From positions 62,001-126,000 of the forward strand of contig JAIVFH010000054.1 of the NCBI GenBank assembly GCA_025765595.1: a stretch of DNA of 64,000 bases, given 5' to 3'. The stretch's first letter is position 1, and each line of letters starts with the position of its first letter. The notes beneath the pieces were generated by a model. That model worked only from the letters and a program-made list of their open reading frames with translations. It was not told where the DNA came from and searched no databases. Below are positions 34,832-44,021 of this stretch, piece by piece. The position numbers and the translations under genes are program-made. This DNA is from Obelidium mucronatum (lineage: Eukaryota; Chytridiomycota; Chytridiomycetes; Chytridiales; Chytriomycetaceae).

Positions 34832-34985
34832 TGCGTGAATATGTATTGCGACCACTTCAATGTGGCGCAACTTTGGCGCTCCTTGGCGCCTCACCTTGTC
34901 CTTTTGACTTGGTGTTTTAGAAGTAGGTAAACACGTAAGGTCGAAAGGGCGCCACACGGCGCCTTACGTTAGTAAAGATACGGCT
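34832..34985 (+). repeat. GGCGCC-rich intergenic block, left copy
   Basis: About 150 bp containing AACTTTGGCGCTCCTTGGCGCC, CCTTGTCCTTTT, ACACGTAAGGTC and GGGCGCCACACGGCGCC. It aligns in the same orientation with 45772-45930 at roughly 70% identity by eye. The wider gap 34439-35205 shows no coding exon and also holds ACACCGCGGTC at about 34589. The two copies bracket an 11-kb group of island genes. Confidence 0.65.
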
Positions 34986-35205
34986 CTGAGCACAACTTGA
35001 ACTTTTCTCTACATCTGCTTGCAGATAGCGCAAGAGAAATAGCTATTGTTTTTACCCATCTTCAAACATGCTATAACAAAACACCACCAACTCCACCCAA
35101 TAGAGTCAGTTACGTGATGGTGTTTGTAAAACTTAAAAAATAAACAAACAAAACACTGCGGCCCCAAGCCACCGCACCGCACTCAAGAAATCCACCGCAG
35201 ATCCA

Positions 35206-35787
35206 ATGCAATTTGACCTTACATACATTGCCCCTCATTTCTCTCAAAATAATCTACATGTAGTCAACCCTGGAGCCATACAAACTCCCACCCGCTTGCT
35301 CTTTGACTACACTCCTCCATCATACCATCGCCTTTCACCCAATCTCACCGATGTTGAAAAGAAATCTGTTATAGTTCATGGTGTGGTTACTCAAGCCCAC
35401 ACACAATTCCCTCGCCAGCTGCAAACCTGTTATGGTATACGCCATCTACTCTCTCTCACGGTCAATCCCATCTCAAACTACTCGGCCCCTCAGTTGGAAC
35501 AAATTGTTCAGGCCTTGACGTCTCCTAAAGGGCAAATGCCTGTCTTTCGAGGACAGTTAGAGTTTGGTAGGTGGTTTCGAGAGGGGCAGTTTGAAGCATT
35601 GCGTGTGGGAGATGCCTCCAATGGGTGGGAAAATATTCCTCAACTTGGACGCGAATTAAATCCGGGGGATGTTGTTGCAATAGCCTTTGGTATTACGTAC
35701 AATTTAAACACTTGTAAAGTTTCATTTATTCCATCATATGCTGTTTATTTGGGGCGTGCATATGTAGTACAGGGAGCGAGAGTTTGA
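35206..35787 (+). CDS. Uncharacterised intronless 193-residue island protein (gene b)
   Basis: A single ATG-to-TGA frame with no intron. The protein is not recognised. It is probably mostly beta strand, with alternating hydrophobic segments (SVIVHGVVTQ, DVVAIAFGITYNL, KVSFIPSYAVYLG), no signal peptide and no membrane helix. The NPGDVVAIAFG segment followed by short strands would be compatible with a small beta-barrel, but that is only a guess. It is the only plus-strand gene between gene a and the SET gene. Real coding is supported by length and by reasonable amino-acid composition in an A+T-rich setting. Confidence 0.5.
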   Translation: MQFDLTYIAPHFSQNNLHVVNPGAIQTPTRLLFDYTPPSYHRLSPNLTDVEKKSVIVHGVVTQAHTQFPRQLQTCYGIRHLLSLTVNPISNYSAPQLEQIVQALTSPKGQMPVFRGQLEFGRWFREGQFEALRVGDASNGWENIPQLGRELNPGDVVAIAFGITYNLNTCKVSFIPSYAVYLGRAYVVQGARV

Positions 35788-35934
35788 TTCATTATTGACT
35801 GCTCAATAAATGCTTATGGACCAATAAATGACTTAATGAAAGATATACAAAAATCCCCTAGGAGATGAAGTGGTTTCTGTTTTACAAGTGACTATGTGTG
35901 TCTTGTTATCAATAGCAATTGACCCCCTTAAACA

Positions 35935-36187
35935 AAATAGTCAATATTATTGTAAAGACTAATTACAATATTCCTGAAAGTTTCAGTCTTCCTGGAGTCG
36001 TGGTTGGTTTTTGATTAATCTGATTCCTCACACTATACGCAAACCCCCTATCGGCCTGCACCAAAAATCCTAGAATAAATGGCATTATTATTGTAAAGAC
36101 TAATTACAATATTCCTGAAAGTTTCAGTCTTCCTGGAGTCGCCGGAGTGGCCGTTGGTTGGTTTTTATTTAATTGATTCCTCAATTT
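35935..36187. repeat. Two tandem copies of a ~141-bp unit 3' of gene c
   Basis: ATTCCTGAAAGTTTCAGTCTTCCTGGAGT occurs at 35970 and 36111 with surrounding homology (TGTAAAGACTAATTACAAT before, GGTTGGTTTTT after). The same unit, diverged, occurs three times 3' of the paralogous gene d (41907-42310). Each array sits directly downstream of a protease-like gene stop codon. The rest of 35788-36304 has no coding exon. Confidence 0.85.
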
Positions 36188-36304
36188 ACAATGGTAAAAA
36201 TGCCTACATCACTGAATTGCAGTTTAGTTTTTAAAACCAGCCAAGGATATTGGCCAACACTTGGGTAGGATATAAGAAGAAATGATTGGGGCTTCTTTAT
36301 TTTT

Positions 36305-37647
36305 CTAAAGGAGTCGCAGTCGTTTTGAGTCCACTCCTGCCTCTGAATCCATGTCAGAATCCAAACTTCCATTGTCGTCACTGGATGAAGCTGATGATGA
36401 ATCAATGTCATCAGTTTCCCCTTCAGAAGAATCAGATGCATCAGACAATGATGACGATAAACTTTCCCCACAGTCATCCTCCGGAGAGTAGGCCTCCGAA
36501 GATGTATCGGCATCTTTTACTTGATGTTTCGCTGATTTCGCCCTTTCTGGGCGCCATTCCTCATCCTGTTCCTCTGCCCTTTCCTGCCAATATTCCTCAT
36601 CCTTTTCCAAAGATTCCTCTCTATATTCCACCTCCCGTTTCAAAGATTTCCCCTTTTCCTGGCTAGTTTCTACATCTTGCTCTGATATCAATATAACAAA
36701 GTCATCACACTGACCACCGTCTACAACTGATTCTTCTTTGCTATTTTCCCCCAATCTCAAATCATCTCCATCAGAATCACTGAAAGAAGCACCCACTGCC
36801 ATGTCCTTTTGGCTCTTACCTGTCTCTCCCTTACCTGTCTCTCCCATTCCACCCTTCAACGCCCCCTTCAAAAATCTTTCGGATTTTGACCCCTTCACCA
36901 AGTCGCCATTATATGGCACACGCATGACTCGCTCCGTCAAACAGCGTGGCATACCTCCCCTGTCGGGCAAGGCAATATACTGTCGAATGAAATCAAGACA
37001 TCGAAGGGCGCAATCTAATTGTACATTATTTTAGATGCACTTTGTGTGGATATTCTTATTTGAAGAAATAAATACCTGATTCTCCGTGTTGGTCGCCATT
37101 CACAATATGAATATTGTCGAAAAAAGATTTTCGTAAATGTGTAACTAGCAAATGTGTTTGTGTTGGCCAAATATCAAAGTCTTTAAGGGGCTGATAAAAG
37201 ACGACACTTTGATGAGCTGTGCCGTGGTGGAATACAAGAACTTGGAAATGAGTTGGCGCGTCGAGGGTATTTTTAACTCTGTAAAATTATGTAAGGGGGA
37301 GTATGGTTAACCCCATTAAAAGACAAGGGGCCGTAATACCTTTTGTGTTCAGACGCGACCAAGACAATCAACATTCCTTGTTCCTGAACCAACTTTTGAA
37401 GTGTTGCTACTTCTCTCTGAGTTGGTGCAAATCCATTAGCCCATACTTGGAAGTCTGGGTCATTGGCATAAGATTTCTTTTGCTTGTTGTCCTTGAATAC
37501 AAGTGACTTTTTGTAGAAGAAGGCAGTCTCCGGCTCCAGAAGCAGCTCTTGAAACTGATCAAGTGTTAAGCCTTCATTGGTGTTTACTTTGGAAAGGTCT
37601 CGCGTCTTGCCCAGAGCCGCAAGGTTGAATGGTTGGAGCATGGCCAT
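36305..37647 (-). CDS. Ulp1/C48-like cysteine protease-type protein with acidic tail (gene c)
   Basis: Three exons: about 37340-37647, 37090-37280 and 36305-37012. Exon 1 has LDQFQELLLEPETAFFYKK and ends EQGMLIVLVASEHK. The joined core reads THFQVLVFHH ... VVFYQPLKDFD ... IHIVNGDQHGES-DCALRCLDFIRQY. The order His, then a YxPL strand, then Gln, then Asp-Cys followed by a hydrophobic helix is that of Ulp1/adenain-type (C48-like) proteases. The usual acidic residue of the DSL motif is Gln here, so activity is uncertain. The last 200 residues are acidic Ser/Asp/Glu-rich with repeated EEYW/EEW units. Gene d is a paralogue with the same core. The family call rests on motif order seen by eye. Confidence 0.6.
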
Positions 37648-37720
37648 TTTTCAAATTGATTTTTTACAAATTAAATATTTTTTTGATTGAAAAACACTAA
37701 GATTGCATCATGTTTATATC

Positions 37721-37990
37721 CACCGCGGCCGTAATAAAATCAAGTAAAATCACTTTTGGGATTTATAAACATGTAGAAACACGATCCAAGTGTTGTTGGG
37801 AGGTTCCCGTCGAGTGGAGGGTTAAAACTGGGTTTTTTTTTACTTTGACCGCAAGACATCACCGCGGCCGTAATAAAATCAAGTAAAATCACTTTTGGGA
37901 TTTATACACATGTAGAAACACGATCCAAGTGTTGTTGGGAGGTTCCCGTTGCGTTGGGGGTTAAAGTTGGTTTTTTTTTTATTTTCAACT
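37721..37990. repeat. Pair of ~139-bp direct repeats containing CACCGCGG, upstream of gene c
   Basis: The unit starts CACCGCGGCCGTAATAAAAT at 37721 and again at 37860, and includes AACACGATCCAAGTGTTGTT and GGGAGGTTCCCGT followed by a T-rich end. The two copies are almost identical. They fill the gap between the start of gene c and the stop of gene e. The ACCGCGG core recurs in other island gaps (about 34591, 41471 and 41755). Confidence 0.85.
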
Positions 37991-38037
37991 TATTAACAAA
38001 TGAGCAACTGGTACGGCGGCTTGGTAAATCGCCCCTT

Positions 38038-39461
38038 CTACATAACCACTAGATCATGCGAGCTACAAATCACCTCTGCGCGATTCCAGTTATCCCCTGC
38101 GTTTATGTGGGCGCTCAACCTCTCCTTGAACTTTTGCAAGTAACAATATTCCATATTTTCGCACAAGATAACAACCACCCCTCTTGATGTTGCTTCCAAA
38201 AGTTCAAGGTGACTCATATTACCCGTGATGTACAATTGGGCGGGATACCATCGAGTCAAGACACTATAACCGCTCCCTGCACAAACAGCAATATTGATAA
38301 TGTGTTTTTCAGAAGCCGTCGTTCCTGGAGGTAGCACTAGACGAACACGGGCTAGGGGAACTCTCTTCTTGAGGCGCATGACCAAGTTTTCCACTGTTTT
38401 GGTTTGTTCGAGTGAAAAGTAGGCTCCTGTACCAGGGTGTACCTTTCGATCCATGCGATAGTGATAGGTCCCATCAAGACCAAGGATAGGACGATACTTA
38501 TCGCGGATTTCAACTGTGAGACCTGAGGCAATCCAATAGTTGATTCCACCCGAACACGTCTCCAGGGCATTGCGAGGGGTCACTATTGAGATGCCATTGG
38601 CAGCACACAGAAGCAACATGTGCTGAGTTTGATCCGCAGTGGTGATGCCCTGCAGTGCAGGTAGGTTTGGGGGGTGGTAGGCCATTATGACTCCAATTAA
38701 GGGGTCGTTGATGGCCTCTTGAACTGTCTTCATGGTAAGATCCAGAACAAGAAGAACCTGTGCCAATTGATTAGTGCTTGATCATCACTGCGACACAACG
38801 ATTTACCTTTGATGCATCAGTGCGTGGCGTGGGAGTCTCCAGCACTATTACAACAGTCTTGGGGTTTTCAGTAAATCCATCGTGGGCAATGCGTTCAAAG
38901 AGCGCATGGTTGACCCTTTCCAAGAGATTCAATTCCTCAGGCACAGGTCCATGCCTTTGCTTATCTTCGTCCTCTGAGGAGTAAACCTCGTTCTCTTGGT
39001 AAATGGCATCATCCTCTTCCCTTTCCCTCTGTGCCTTTTTCCACCGCTCAATGTACGGTCGAGGATCATGATAAGGATCGTAACGTCCGATCATTGCGCT
39101 TTTGGGCCATTTGTTCCTTGGGTATTTATCCAGAATGCCTAATCTACGAGCTAGAGAAAGTTTAGTTATTGTTACATTCAAAAGAATGTAAGGGGCCACC
39201 TTGATCTAACAGGAAGTCATCCATGCTTCTATGGTTATTCAAGCTTCTAGGCGGTTTGCTTTTAGGGTGTTTATCGTTAAAATCGCCTGGGGAGGTGGTT
39301 GCTGTGGATGGTATTGTTCCCCTTGGATCGCTACTGCTGCCGGATTCACTGCTGCTGGATTCACCACAATGTAAGGGATTGGCACTTCCCACGGGCTGGC
39401 TGGATCCAGAAGCGTCGCAACCGCTAGCAGGTTTGCTAAGATTGTTTGGCTGTTGTGTCAT
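38038..39461 (-). CDS. NIF3-like protein with disordered N-terminus (gene e)
   Basis: Three exons: about 39201-39461, 38815-39150 and 38038-38760. The first 90 residues are Ser/Pro-rich, the next 60 charged. From about residue 150 it follows the NIF3 fold: IVLETPTPRTDASKVLLVLDL, IMAYHPPNLP, GISIVTPRNALETCSGGINYW, then after the middle insert INIAVCAGSGYSVL, QLYITGNMSHLELLEATSRGVVVIL. In typical NIF3 proteins a dimetal site uses two His in HHPP, a His/Asp in the HTxxD segment, and His/Glu near the end. Here these read YHPP, RNALE, and CENMEYC, so several ligands are lost. NIF3 proteins are widespread housekeeping proteins of unclear role, which makes a cargo copy in this island unusual. Confidence 0.75.
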
Positions 39462-40193
39462 TTAAGGCCCAAATTATAAATGAGATTTTGGAATTTTTTA
39501 AATTAAAAAAATAATTTCGATAAAAGGAAATGAGATCGAAAAATAAATCACTTTGTTTTGTTCTAAATCAACAAATTCTGCCGACATTAGGGGGTTTCAA
39601 AGTTAGATTTTTTTCAAACAAAAAAAGCTGTTTCTTTGATGTTAAAACTCTCTAAAAAAATCGAGTTTTTCTGGCTGGGGGTTTCAAAGATAATCCCCAG
39701 CTTTTCATGGACCGCCAATGCCCTACCAATGCCCCGCCAATGCCCTGGCTTTCTTCAACTTGGCTCCTGAAACATAAGTACCATTTAAAGCGGCAGAACC
39801 AGTAATAGGTTTGAGTTTGGCTGTGATTTCCAGCCAGGAAACGATTGCGTTTTATTGAACAGGAGTTTTGAGCTTTGCGTATGGTTTAACGTTTGTAGCC
39901 GCATTCGTTGTCTTAGTTGCAGCCTGAGGAATGAGGGCACAACCCTTTGGCATAGCTGCTAGAAAAAAATGACAGAAAGAAAAAAACGGGAGAAAAAAGC
40001 ATCTCCTGAAGCATCTCAGGAGATGCTTTTTTGAGAAAAAAACGATTTCTTTTGAGAAAAAAATGAACAAAAGAAATGAATTTTTTTTGTAACTTTGAAA
40101 CCCCCTATTATTGGTTGTTTGATGAACTTGTGGTTTTTTTTTCTTTTTGTTTGACCAAAAAAAGTCCCCAAAAAAAATTCAGGAAGTGAAAAT
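39462..40193. other. Divergent gap between gene e and the SET gene
   Basis: This 730-bp A+T-rich gap holds a short motif run (GCCAATGCCCT...CCAATGCCC) near 39715-39745 and the long hairpin at 39993-40032. No credible exon was found. It would contain both promoters. Confidence 0.5.
39993..40032. repeat. 17-bp perfect inverted repeat (hairpin) upstream of the SET gene
   Basis: AAAAAAGCATCTCCTGA, a 6-base loop AGCATC, then TCAGGAGATGCTTTTTT. The arms are perfectly complementary over 17 bp, and the right arm ends in six T. It could be a terminator-like or processed hairpin RNA, or a short element relic. It starts 200 bp upstream of the SET-gene ATG. Confidence 0.8.
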
Positions 40194-41141
40194 ATGGACA
40201 ACAACGAGACATTCACCTATGGCACCAAGCAGCGCATTGAGATTGCCGTCGCCAACATCATCCAGGATCAGAGACCGAAAGGGGTCAAATCCAAAGACTG
40301 GCCACGCATCAAGGCGGCATGGGCAAAGAAGACGGGAGCCAAGAAGCCAAAAAAACAACCAGTCCCTAAACCAATCACCTACTGCTTCACCGCTACTCCA
40401 ACTCCTTGTGGAAAAGTTGCTTACATGTCAGGAAGATGCCGAGAGTGCTACAATCGCCACTACTACATGGAGCAGTCGGTGAAAGTCATTGCTGCCTTCA
40501 CTGGTGAGACCAACGTCTCAAAGTTGCTGCGTGCCGAATCATGGATCCATTCTGGGAACCCGTTAATGTATAGTTTCCGTGGAAAGTGCTCAACAGATGG
40601 ATGCAGGGATATGTGCGTGTTGACTCACCCATTGTGCTCAAGTTGCTCATCGGATCAACTGGGTTTGGGAGTGGTTGGATCGCTGATCCCTGGCGGTGGT
40701 TTTGGGTTGGTTGCCACCAAGGACTTTGAGGCAAAACAACGTCTTGGTGTGACTTATGGAAGGCGCCTCCTTTCTAGAAAGGAGAAGGATGACATTGAGG
40801 CTTCAGAGGACCCCCTGCAGCAAGCACGCGTCGCCTATTTGATGGAGCTGTCAAAGGACACATTTATTGATGGATTTGGGGAAGACTCTGGGGTACTGCG
40901 ATTCATCAACAATGCTCCCAATGCAAGCCTGGTGAATTGCCGTTTTGTTGTGGACAGAGTCAAAAAAACAGTGTCAGTGGAAACCATCCGAAAAGTTGCT
41001 GCTGGCTGTGAGTTCTTTTTGGTGTACAGGTTTAATTCAAACGGAAATGGAGTTTACTGGAATCAAATCCACTCCGACTCTGCAGAAAGACTTGCTCAAC
41101 GCAAGCAGATTATTGCAGCAATGAAGCATGTTGATTTGTGA
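40194..41141 (+). CDS. SET-domain protein with N-terminal Cys-rich module (gene f)
   Basis: A single-exon 315-residue protein. Residues about 60-150 contain two Cys clusters (PTPCGKVAYMSGRCRECYNRHYY and CSTDGCRDMCVLTHPLCSSC) that likely bind zinc. The SET fold follows: GGGFGLVATKDFEAKQRLGVTYG, then DSGVLRFINNAPNASLVNCRFVV corresponding to the RFINHxCxPN motif, and GCEFFLVYRF corresponding to the GEELxxDY motif. The motif residues are altered (Asn for His, Arg for Asp), but the fold signature is clear. SET proteins methylate lysines, often of histone H3. Its neighbour 2.5 kb away encodes an H3-tail-like sequence. Activity is uncertain because of the altered motifs. Confidence 0.75.
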   Translation: MDNNETFTYGTKQRIEIAVANIIQDQRPKGVKSKDWPRIKAAWAKKTGAKKPKKQPVPKPITYCFTATPTPCGKVAYMSGRCRECYNRHYYMEQSVKVIAAFTGETNVSKLLRAESWIHSGNPLMYSFRGKCSTDGCRDMCVLTHPLCSSCSSDQLGLGVVGSLIPGGGFGLVATKDFEAKQRLGVTYGRRLLSRKEKDDIEASEDPLQQARVAYLMELSKDTFIDGFGEDSGVLRFINNAPNASLVNCRFVVDRVKKTVSVETIRKVAAGCEFFLVYRFNSNGNGVYWNQIHSDSAERLAQRKQIIAAMKHVDL

Positions 41142-41906
41142 TTTATTTGTTTGTTGGTTTTTGGTGGAATAAAAGATCTTAGTTTGTTGCACCACATTGC
41201 CTAGCGCAAAGTTTAGAAGCCACTTTTTAAATGGTGCCAGACAACAATATTCTGTGTTTTGACGGAGTGAGTGGACGCGATTCTAAAAGCGTTTGGGTCC
41301 CTGGACCTTCACTACTACAAATGTTATAAATACTGAAGAGAGAGCCCTGGAACTTTGCAAATAGCTCCAAAGAATGTAATAAACAGCATTGGTGGAGGTT
41401 TCGTGAATTTTTGTGCTTACCGTTGTTGGGTTGTTGTGTTGAAACTTTGGGCCAAACTAATTTCACCATCACCGCGGTGGTACAATCACAAATTCTGAGT
41501 GGAAAACACTTCTATAAGCGTTTAAAAGTGTTTCTAAAAGGTGGGCATGGGTTTCCCTTTGTTGGAATCTGTTTTGGTGAAATCTTGCACCTCTCCGCTA
41601 CAACTCACAAACAGACTACCACCATGGGCCCAACTCTCAAAACCATGCAAACCAATCCAAAGCAACCTTGAAAATCTATTGGTAAGCGTTACAAAGATTT
41701 TTGTGCTTGCCTAAAATCTTTGGGTGAGTTTTACTCTCAACAGTATTACCGCCACCGCGGCCCTAAAATCACAGAAAGACGCTTGATCTAGCATTAATAG
41801 ATACGTAATAACAAAAATATGGTCTCAGATTCCTTGTCCCTGTGCCACAAGGCTGGCAATAATCATAAAACAAGTCAAACCCTCTCCAACAACCAATGAC
41901 TCAACC
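41142..41906. other. Gap between SET gene and 140-bp repeats
   Basis: No convincing gene. The CACCGCGG core appears at 41471 and 41755, each followed by similar words (ACAATCACAAATTCTGAG and CTAAAATCACAGAAAGACG). The segments therefore look like diverged copies of the intergenic repeat found upstream of gene c. Confidence 0.45.
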
Positions 41907-42310
41907 GAAAAATCCCATAATAAATGTCAAAACTATATTAAAAACCAAGTTAAATATTCCTGAAAGTTTCAGGCTTCCTGGAGTGGCCGTTGGTTTTGTT
42001 TTAATTGATTCCTGCACAGTGTACACAAGCCCCTATCGGCCTGCTCGAAAAATCCCATAATAAATGTCAAAACTATATTAAAAACCAAGTTAAATATTCC
42101 TGAAAGTTTCAGGCTTCCTGGAGTGGCCGTTGGTTTTGTTTTAATTGATTCCTGCACAGTGTACACAAGCCCCTATCGGCCTGCACGAAAAATCCCATAA
42201 TAAATGTCAAAACTATATTAAAAACCAAGTTAAATATTCCTGAAAGTTTCAGGCTTCCTGGAGTGGCCGTTGGTTTTGTTTTAATTGATTCCTGCACAGT
42301 GAAAACAAGG
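41907..42310. repeat. Three tandem copies of a 140-bp unit 3' of gene d
   Basis: ATTCCTGAAAGTTTCAGGCTTCCTGGAGTGGCCGTTGG occurs at 41956, 42096 and 42236; the copies are nearly identical. They create spurious minus-strand ORFs with identical peptides. The related array 3' of gene c suggests that gene and repeat were duplicated together. Confidence 0.92.
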
Positions 42311-42526
42311 GATTGCCCAACAACCCCCCACCTTCGACATCCTTTATTAAAAAATGCGTTAACATTCAGTAAATCTCTTTTTTCATTACTTCTTTTTATT
42401 GTTTGAATCTCATTCATCCAACAAGTTATTCTTAGGTACAACGGTAAACAATGCCAAAATCACTGAAATGCGGAAGGATTTTATATCCTTTAAGACATCC
42501 ATTGCTGCCACTTAGTTGAAGACCAC

Positions 42527-43734
42527 TCACTCTTCAACTGGCTCTTCGTCAGATGTGTAATTCAACGACGTATCACTTTCGTAGCTGAGATCATCTGGAT
42601 CCTCAAGACTAGCATGCTTTTCTAACACCATTGGTTGGATAGCGTTGTCAAATGCTTCCCACACAGTTTTATATCCAGCAGCGTCTTGAAATTTGGCAAA
42701 TTTCTGTCTTGCCTTCGTTGGGTATTCCCCGTTTATGAAGGCCCGGTCAAATTTCCTCGCTTGGCACCTGGGGAATCCAGCATTGGAGGGTAGCAATGTA
42801 TAGGAACGAATGAAGTCCAAGCAGTGATATGAGCAGTCATGAGTGGTAGTTTGTCTTCCGTTTGCTACAAACAAGTTGCGAGTAAACTTGTCATTCAGTC
42901 CAGCAAGAAGAGGGACGGCGGGCCTAGGCCAGTGAAATCCCGAGAAATGTGGCTGAAAGAAGAGAACAGATTGTTCCTCAACTACAACCACAACGGAATG
43001 GCTTGGGGAAATCTTCTTACCGCTATAATACAAAATGAATTACGCCTTTATAACCAATTACCAATAACCAAACTCACTTACTTTTTCTTGGTCTGAGATA
43101 CCAAATGGACAATGGCCATACCCAACTCTTCCACTTTTTCCATGACTTGTTTGCAGTATTCGGAAGTTGCATAACAGCAGCCAGCCCATTCCCTTTTGGA
43201 TTCCTCGTTCATGCGTAAGAATTCTCGCTTAGCTTGATCTGCTTTTCCATACCCAAGAGCCTTGCCCATAACGTATTTGGAGGCATGTGGTGCAAGTCGT
43301 GTCTCAAACCCATTCACAGGCAGCCCTCCCTTGTAAGGGCGGGATTCCGGAATATTACATGCTTCTTTAAGGTCAAGGAATCTATACACGGGTATGCGTG
43401 GCATTGCTGAGGTTGGGTTGATGGGGTTATTGGCTCCAAGCGAGCAGCCATGATCAATGAGCAATTTCATGGCATCAATGGCATGCATGACGGTTTCAAC
43501 GTTATAGGGCCCCCCCGCAAAGTCATTGGATGCTATTAGCCCACGTTAGATGTGGATGGTTTGACCCCTTAAATACGTACCTGCAAGAGCTACCAAATCC
43601 GAGATTGCAGCACCATCGGGTCCTGATACAACAGAATCGGCAGGAGGCTTTCTTCTCCTTTTCCTTGCTACAAGTTGTTTCTTAGGCGTTTTGCCTCCTG
43701 TGCTTTTTCCTGCTGTTTGCCTGGTGCGTGCCAT
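42527..43734 (-). CDS. Histone H3-tail-like N-terminus fused to Ulp1/C48-like protease domain (gene d)
   Basis: Three exons: about 43572-43734, 43082-43524 and 42527-43021; introns GTACGT...AATAG and GTAAGT...TATAG. The first residues are ARTRQTAGKSTGGKTPKKQL, which match 17 of the first 21 residues of histone H3 (counting Met). Lys9, Ser10, Thr11, Lys14 and Lys18 are kept; Lys4 and Arg17 are conservatively swapped (Arg, Lys) and Arg8 is Gly. A basic patch (RKRRRKPP) follows, but there is no histone fold. The middle part (ETVMHAIDAMKLLIDHG ... EELGMAIVHLVSQTKK) and the core (PSHSVVVVVEE, LFFQP, NGRQTTTHDCSYHCLDFIRSY) parallel gene c: His, Gln and Cys of a C48-like protease. The tail is acidic. 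It is probably nuclear and may act on or imitate chromatin. Confidence 0.75.
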
Positions 43735-43908
43735 TTTAACAAATTTAAAACCATTTTTTTTAAAATCCCATAAAAATGGGTTTGCATCGTGTGAACATAA
43801 TAATTGTGCACTAGTTGTAGTAATACACTCACCGAAAACACGTGAGGATGGTATTGCGGCCTTTCGCGATACACCTTGCCTTCTTTTATTTTTTGAAGAA
43901 TTTTATCC

Positions 43909-43925
43909 CATACTGTGACAGTATG
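43909..43925. promoter_or_regulatory. Perfect palindrome CATACTGTGACAGTATG upstream of gene d
   Basis: Arms of 8 bp around one base, about 175 bp upstream of the gene d start. It shares the CATACTG-N3-CAGTATG layout with 46070-46086 and, less perfectly, 34415-34430. Probably a binding site for a dimeric regulator. Confidence 0.6.
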
Positions 43926-44021
43926 CAGTGCAGAAATGCAAAACACTGGCATGTCAGTAGCTAGTAGTACCTACATACCCTGAAAAAATCAGTTGCCCAT
44001 TTTCCAATTTTTTATTGTAAA

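Noticed and set aside
41969..42441. Repeated minus-strand ORFs with identical peptides (VQESIKTKPTATPGS)
   Set aside because: They are produced by the 140-bp tandem repeats and have no own start context or domain.
43546..43734. A true histone H3 gene or pseudogene
   Set aside because: Similarity stops after the tail; no alpha-N helix or histone fold follows and the exon splices into a protease-like domain.
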